64,000 nt of DNA from Arachnopeziza araneosa (lineage: Eukaryota; Ascomycota; Leotiomycetes; Helotiales; Arachnopezizaceae), in assembly GCA_003988855.1 (NCBI GenBank), contig QYAI01000164.1, positions 1 through 64,000 on the forward strand, read 5' to 3'. A program made the position numbers and the translations under genes. This document shows, in pieces, positions 58,506 to 64,000 of the stretch (its first letter is position 1; every line of letters starts with the position of its first letter). The notes under the pieces were generated by a model. The model was not told the origin of the DNA. It ran no database searches and saw nothing but the letters and a program-made list of their open reading frames with translations.

Positions 58506-59449
58506 CTATAGAGATTTCCTTTTAGATAAATCTTCAAGCCAGGCGACTAGCCAAGTGACAAACTCAAGGTACACGCAACCAAGTGACCAGATATCATAAG
58601 AACGCGAGATGTTGATTTTAAGGTGAAGTTCCGGTGGAGCATAAGTAAGTGAGGCTGGCATATCCGCTGGAACGATTGGGCGGGACCTCTTCCCATGGAA
58701 GTCCATGAGCCCATATTCAGTAATGGTTAACGTGCCCAATTTCTCCAGTTCTTGCGGTAAAGTATTTTCTTCGTCCAGCTCCGCCTCATCGGACCAGAGA
58801 ATATTTTCAGGTTTGATGTCACCGTGTCGACCGTAGATGCGCTCGTTCCTCTCTACGGGAACAGGATTGACGCCAAGATTATTGCCATATCGACTACGTG
58901 ATAGCTCTGCCATGTTTGCTGCAATCTCGGCCTCAGAGCTCGTAAAATCGTGAATAGTCATCAATCCATGAGCGATGCCTTTGCACTGTGTGAGAAACCA
59001 TCGGACATTAGTGGACGTGAATTGAGGTTCAGGATAGGCTTCCCAGTATGCGCGGAGGTTGAAGTTGCAATGTGGAAACATAAGATAATATCGATCCTTA
59101 ATTCGATATGTCGCAAGTAGTTTGATGAGATGCCGATTTTTGTTGTTGCTGAAGGCTTTCAACATTTCGACCTCCGGCTCGAAATCTTTCTCGTCCGTAG
59201 AGTTCAACCTTTTCAATGAAATCAATGAATTTGGGTGCTGTATCAATTATTAAAATTTTGGTTCAATCAAGATGCGCAATCGTGACTTACTTTGGGATTT
59301 GTGTGGTTCAATAACTGATGGGCTGGATGGATTCGAACGGCCCAAACTGTCCCGAAACCCCCATGATTCGCGTTTGTTCGTTCATCAGGAGCCTCCGGAC
59401 TCAGGGGCCTTAGGGCGTTCCACGCTAAATAGAGCCTCAGACTACAACA
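58506..59449 (-). pseudogene. Truncated kinase-like relic K3 with altered DFG
   Basis: Two exons, 59449-59291 and 59237-58506, are joined by a 53-nt intron (GTAAGT...CAG) at the same position as in K2. The reading starts just after a stop and lacks the RYFIP domain found in K1 and K2. Kinase parts present: HGGFGTVWAVRIHPAHQ, lysine in LISLKRL, Glu in PEVEML, GRHGDIKPENILWSDE, then EYG in place of DFG (TITEYGLMDFH), LTYAPPE and DIWSLGCVYLEF. It ends at WLVAWLEDLSKRKSL, about 100 residues before the end of the domain in K2. Loss of the metal-binding Asp argues for an inactive pseudokinase even if it is expressed. It could be a decaying duplicate of K2, or a short regulatory gene. Confidence 0.7.
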
Positions 59450-60041
59450 CTAGGTACGGAACCGTACCGAACACATTGAATCTACCGTTACTCATATTCG
59501 AATCCGACTTTTTCGACATCGATCCCTTCGAAACTTTGATTAGAAATATTGCCTGTAAGCTCAACCTAGCACAGCCATGAAAAAGCTCTACGATGTTACA
59601 GAAAGACAAATGCATTACTTAAAACGTTCACAGGATGCTCTATTCTAGACCCCGAAAACTTGTCGTGGTACAAGTGGGACTATCGTATACTTCTCTACCT
59701 CTTCTAATTGGAATTTTCATTGCGAGTTCTTGGTATATTTAAATTTTTTAGGAATATTTAAGGGATCTCAAGGGCTGCAGGCCCTTCATAGTTAGGTTTC
59801 TATGTAAGTCACAAATATGCTGCCCTCAATTTGTTTAATGTCCCTTCATAATCACGACATTATCATCACGAACGTTTGCATGAGAAAGGTATGTTTAGGA
59901 TCAAGTTCCAATTGTGCTTATTGGTATTTTAATCCCGCCTTAAACGCTGACCGTCCATCGATATCACGATGCAAAGTAAACAGTAGGACTTAGGCCGCAA
60001 TAACTCTCCAACGCCAACGATGAATCTATGAGATCCTGCCA
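59450..60041. other. Intergenic region
   Basis: AT-rich, no gene recognised. No further N-terminal kinase sequence could be found upstream of K3. Confidence 0.45.
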
Positions 60042-61411
60042 TTAGACAGAATCAGAATCACTGAGAGATTTAACAGCACTTCCAACATCGATGAAGCTAT
60101 CACCAGAAAAGTTTCTGGTTCTCTGCTTCTTCAGTTCCACAGTGCTATCACCTGCCTGCTTATTACGAAGACGGAACATGCTTCCCCAGCCTTCAATCAA
60201 GTTCTTGTTGCCCATCCATCTGTGCAATGTTGCCTTGCAGATGTGCCTACTGGTCGCGAAGAAAATGATTGTGTTCCAGAAACCCTGCAGAGGCAACACC
60301 AACGCACTAGCCATGTTCAATCCAAAAGATGGGTTGGCTGAGTGGAAGAGACCGTAGATGCGATTAGTACTAGATGGAACCCATGTGACGATAACAGCCA
60401 TGGCAAAGAGTACTGCGATATAAAAGTATGCCATCTGGACTTTGTTGCCGAATATTGATGGCTTTGCATGTCTGTAGATCGAATGGCCAACATTCGAAGA
60501 GATAGTAACACTGTATGGGTCGCGTGAGGATCGAACCTGATAGGTGGGAGCTGGACAGTTGATTTCCGTAACACAAATCTCTGTGGTTCGTAGGCCGGTG
60601 AAAGGAGAGCTGTTGTTGGTGTTATCTGGACATATCAGTAATCTGTCCGCTCAGGTGTATCAATCAGAAATTACCAAAGTTTTGCAATGCTCCATGATTA
60701 TCAGCTCCAGCACGTCGAAGGTTTTTGCGAGACTTTCGGATCTCCAAGCCTACAAGAACATATACAACAATGGAGATGGCGATGCTTGTCCAAATGGGCC
60801 CATAGTACGAATAGATTCGGATAAAGCCCCACTCATTATCAATCCAGCACCAGAGCTACATCAAGTTAGAGATTATACATATCCAAGATTGAAAAAGACT
60901 TACGGTGGCATTGCCATACATATGACCCCTAGTCTTGGTCTTGTAGATCAAGCAGAAGATCGCAGGAATGAAAGGCAGACCGTAGCAAACAACAATATAC
61001 TTCCATAGCATCTTTTTCAATTGTTCCTCGGTGTAGCGGTAGAAGAACACCAAGAAGACATTGATAGACATGGCGCAGGACCAGAGAGGATCAGACATCA
61101 TAAACCTTTGCTCTTGTTAGTATGGTAGATCTCAATCCTTGTAGAAGCGCTAACCATTCAAGAATAAAGCCTTGAAACTGGCAGAGAGCACCATTGGATC
61201 CCCCAAAACCAGAGCCTCCAATAAGGGCACCGATATTTGCGAACACATTGGCGAAGGAAGCGCAAAAGAGGAGCGTGTTACTGATCGTACGGAACTGTTT
61301 GACGAATATGAAGGTACTAATGAGGACCATGGTGCAAGCGACCGAGATGGAAGCCGTGATACGCTCAGCAATGATCACTGCGTCAACTTCCGAAGGCTTG
61401 AGAGGAGCCAT
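60042..61411 (-). CDS. Seven-TM GPCR, cAMP-receptor-like fungal class
   Basis: Exons 61411-61155, 61105-60904, 60855-60675 and 60625-60042 give 407 aa. Introns are 48-49 nt and all phases agree. Seven hydrophobic segments are visible: TM1-2 in exon 1 (ITASISVACTMVLISTFIF; LLFCASFANVFANIGALI), TM3-4 in exon 2 (CAMSINVFLVFFYRY; YIVVCYGLPFIPAIFCLIY), TM5 in exon 3 after WCWIDNEWGFIRIYSYYGP, and TM6-7 in exon 4 (AYFYIAVLFAMAVIVTWVP; ASALVLPLQGFWNTIIFF). The WCWI motif before TM5 and the conserved Cys after TM2 are typical of Dictyostelium CAR-like receptors and of fungal homologues that sense nutrients or signals through G proteins. The C-tail is basic and Ser-rich. The in-frame extension to 61600 is less likely than MAPLKPSEV at 61411. 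Ligand unknown. Confidence 0.92.
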
Positions 61412-62028
61412 TTCGCTGGTGCAAGAGGATCTTCCTATGTTCGGGGATGGAGAATGAATCAAGTAGTGTACGTGAGTACGAGCAATAACTGTTGATACCA
61501 GAAGTTGAGATAGCTGATGCGCGCTCAGCGAACTCGTTATTGTAGTGGTTGCTGAAAGAATGGAAAGAGATTGAAAATGGGAGACACGTCCAGAGAACAC
61601 GGTCTGCAGAGATAAGAGTCGTCGCCGCCGTTCTGTTTATCTAAGCGAGATAAGGGGGGACGTCTGCAGAATAAGCGACCCTTCTGCAACAGTCTGGAGA
61701 ACAGCGATAAAATTAATAACAGTGCTGTTAGATTCCTGATATCAAGGGACAGAACTCTAACAAGCTCTTCCTGCTAGACAAAGTAGGACAATGATGTCGA
61801 AGTTCTCAAAGTAGAAGGCTTGTCTCTTGGAAATATTCCGAGAACAGTCCTCAGAACAACTTTGGTAAGCCAAGCACAACGCTGCCCAAACAGCTATATT
61901 GTAGCATAGCAAAAGATGAAGAAACCCAAGCGAGAGACTACCTTCGAGCAGCTCCTAACGGAATGCTTCAAGTAACACTTGGCGAAAAAAGTAATTTTGT
62001 AATGGGTAATCTTTCAAGCGTTCATCGC
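61412..62028. other. Intergenic region
   Basis: Promoter side of the GPCR gene. No other gene seen. Confidence 0.45.
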
Positions 62029-62433
62029 TCAATAGAGGCGTTGAGAGGAGATTAAGTAGGCAGTGGAGATAATGAACATCCTCCAGCATTCGAGTACCAC
62101 ACTCAAAACCCCTCCAGTGACACACAGTATGAAGTATACGGCGTAGTAGATTCCGCTTTCCACAGAAGGCGTGATGCCGGGTATGTGGCTGTGTTCGTCA
62201 ACCAAGTGTTTTACCAGAAGGAAGATTGCAAGCATTCACACCACACTCAAGGAAAGGCACAATATCTGGAAGAAGTGTACGAAATAAACGACGTCTGGAA
62301 CACCTGCAGTCTCAAGAAGGAAGGCTTGCTGCAGGGAAAATCGATAAGAGAACGAAGCTGAAAGCAAAGGACAATCTAAAATGAATGGTCTGAGGAAGAA
62401 GATTGGATGACTTCCTGAACATCTGCACTTCAA
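62029..62433 (-). other. Adjacent hydrophobic ORFs, possible broken membrane protein
   Basis: Two frames of 65 and 68 aa on the minus strand are joined by TGAATG (stop of one, start of the next) in the same frame. They read VVYFVHFFQILCLSLSVV, stop, MLAIFLLVKHL...IYYAVYFILCVTGGVLSVVLE...MFIISTAYLISS. Three hydrophobic stretches are spaced like membrane helices. No family is recognised. The TGA could be a nonsense change in a small polytopic protein, or the stretch may be chance hydrophobicity. Confidence 0.22.
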
Positions 62434-63756
62434 ACGCCAGCAGCCTTCACGAAAACAAGCTGTCCATCATGTATGGATTCAGGGGCTGGAAACAAAAGAC
62501 CACCCAGAACACCTCACCGATGCTAGAATAAGCGTCATCTCTACTCAGCTGAAAATGAGATCCAGGAGCTATCAGCGAGAAGTGTCACACAAACAAAAGA
62601 CCCGGGCACCTGACTTGCTGCCTCGTCCGATAACTCCCCGTTGGTTTATCTATTCCAAACGAAATCGAGTGTTGTTTCGTTGGTGCCTACGTAAGGCCAA
62701 TCTTTCTGTTTGATATACCTATACCAACCCACCAACACTTGATTGCAAACGAGCGATTTACAGGCCCTCCTCTCTCCGGTGGATAGTCTATGTTTAGCAT
62801 CGCCTCCCGTCTGATATATCCCCAGCCTCGCTTGTTTATTTACAACGTGGTCATAGGACGAGACATGTTTCTTTCATGGTTGAAAGATGCAAGGAAGGTC
62901 GAAAGGATGGAATATGCAGGACCACGAGATCCCAGGCTCATGGAGAGGGATCTGCACGGCTCCGATAGTCTTATCTTTCTTCATGCTCTAAGGAATCAAT
63001 GTTCACCGCTGGCCTGCAGAAACGAGTCAAACTCACGCACTTTAGGCAACGGGAATTTTGCAAACGGACAGTTACAAACAGGAAGCTGCAAACGAAAATC
63101 TAGAAACAACAAAGGGACAATTGAGTGGTTTTTATCTATTAAGAGAGTCAAAAAAGCTTCCCATAACATTATAGAGTTGGAGAAGCCAGAGTGGGATCCC
63201 AATCTACATACTTGGCCCCACTGCACTGTGCCGGCACCCATATTGCGGCGTTTTTATACGACCACGTACCTGGCGATGCTAACGGGAAGATCCCGTCCCA
63301 CCTCCGCACCCAACCCGAGATAAACGACGAGGTCCTTACTTGGCGGTAGGGGAGAGCTTCTATATTTGGATGACGGTGCCGTGCCGGCTTCAACTCCCTG
63401 ATTTGTTTCTTGCTGACGTGCGTTGATGTTTCGTGTGGGGAACAGGTTGGCTCGTGGGGTTGAAACATCAGCCTTCATGGGACGAGAAATAGACGAAAAG
63501 GGTATTTTGACTGTGCTGACTCGTGACTGGAAATACGTTAGATTTAAAATGAGAGCCATTATGAGAATGTCAGCTTCTAATTTTCGATTTTTGTTTCGGA
63601 GGCTTGATGAGAGTGAGAATCATGATTTTGATCTATATACGCGCAATCATGAAGTCAATCCATGTGATTTTGCGAAACAAAACGAGAGTATATCCATTCC
63701 AAACTCCATCAACCATACGCCCTCGTCCATATCAGAAGTTCGGACCCAACCCTTGC
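62434..63756. other. Intergenic region
   Basis: The plus-strand frame at 62790-63323 (177 aa) shows no domain and mixed composition, so no gene is called. Nothing else supported. Confidence 0.4.
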
Positions 63757-64000
63757 TCAAATGGTATATATGAAATCCGGCCGTTTGTCACCCAGCTTCT
63801 CGACTTCCTTGTCCGATAAGCCTTGAACCCAATGATCTCTCTTCCCCTCTCTTCGCTTCTTGTTTTCATTCTTGAGAGCCAGGTGCATGACCACGCTGCC
63901 ACCAAAGATACAAACAAGCATGTATGCTATGATTGTAGCATGACCCACTTTAAACCGCGGTGCCTTGAAGAAAATGTTGCTGCTGACCACACCATTCAAA
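63757..64000 (-). CDS. MFS transporter, allantoate/Dal5-like, C-terminal end (partial)
   Basis: The last 80 residues of a gene that continues past the window edge. They contain the final membrane helix (HATIIAYMLVCIFGGSVVMHL) and the tail ENKKRREGKRDHWVQGLSDKE, then LGDKRPDFIYTI and TGA. This tail (ENxxRxxGxRD...GL...LGD..P.F.YT) is typical of fungal anion:cation symporters of the Dal5/allantoate permease group, which import organic acids, vitamins or ureides across the plasma membrane. The preceding GVVSSNIF...APRFKVGHA fits TM11-12 of that family. The substrate cannot be told from this fragment. The 5' part and introns lie outside the window. Confidence 0.9.
   Translation of the reverse strand, partial: LNGVVSSNIFFKAPRFKVGHATIIAYMLVCIFGGSVVMHLALKNENKKRREGKRDHWVQGLSDKEVEKLGDKRPDFIYTI

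Noticed and set aside
62790..63323. 177-aa plus-strand ORF
   Set aside because: No family resemblance and unlikely composition. Kept as intergenic.

Overview
This window comes from a filamentous ascomycete fungus (Pezizomycotina). The signs are genes split by short introns (about 41-144 nt) with GTANGT-like donors and CTAAC/CTAAT-like branch sites, long intergenic gaps, no operons, and fungal-restricted families: a Zn2Cys6 regulator, WSC domains, a 2EXR protein, a cAMP-receptor-like GPCR, fungal CorA-like proteins and an NB-ARC NLR. The gene mix suits Leotiomycetes/Helotiales, but that placement is only an impression. I saw no rRNA or tRNA genes and no complete transposon.

Layout. 0-6 kb: a nickel/cobalt transporter, a secreted 222-aa protein of unknown role, and a frameshifted relic of a fungal N-terminal signalling domain. 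7-9 kb: a broken NB-ARC gene on the minus strand with two in-frame TGA codons. 11-12.4 kb: a 2EXR protein. 14.4-20.1 kb: a ten-exon gene for a 1638-aa secreted protein with six WSC domains, Ser/Thr-rich linkers, a jelly-roll-like module and an internal DUF3494 ice-binding-type domain. 21.8-31.3 kb: a polytopic membrane protein, an alpha/beta hydrolase of the cofactor-free haloperoxidase type, a DUF84 inosine/xanthosine triphosphatase and a six-exon Zn2Cys6 regulator. 31.3-37.5 kb is gene-poor and carries several short tandem repeats. 37.5-39.6 kb: an RBR-type E3 ubiquitin ligase with an overlapping upstream ORF.

44-59.4 kb is the most interesting part. It holds three related kinase-like genes (one truncated, with an altered DFG motif), two fungal CorA-like two-TM proteins, and two small proteins (90 and 70 aa) that share one motif, plus an unrecognised ORF. 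Two gene pairs here are divergently arranged. The kinases share an N-terminal domain with an RYFIP signature. The clustering suggests a membrane-associated signalling or recognition module, but no function can be read from sequence.

60-64 kb: a seven-TM GPCR, some unexplained hydrophobic ORFs, and the 3' end of an MFS (Dal5-like) transporter cut by the window edge. Exon boundaries were worked out by hand from splice signals, reading phase and family resemblance. There are no transcripts to confirm them.
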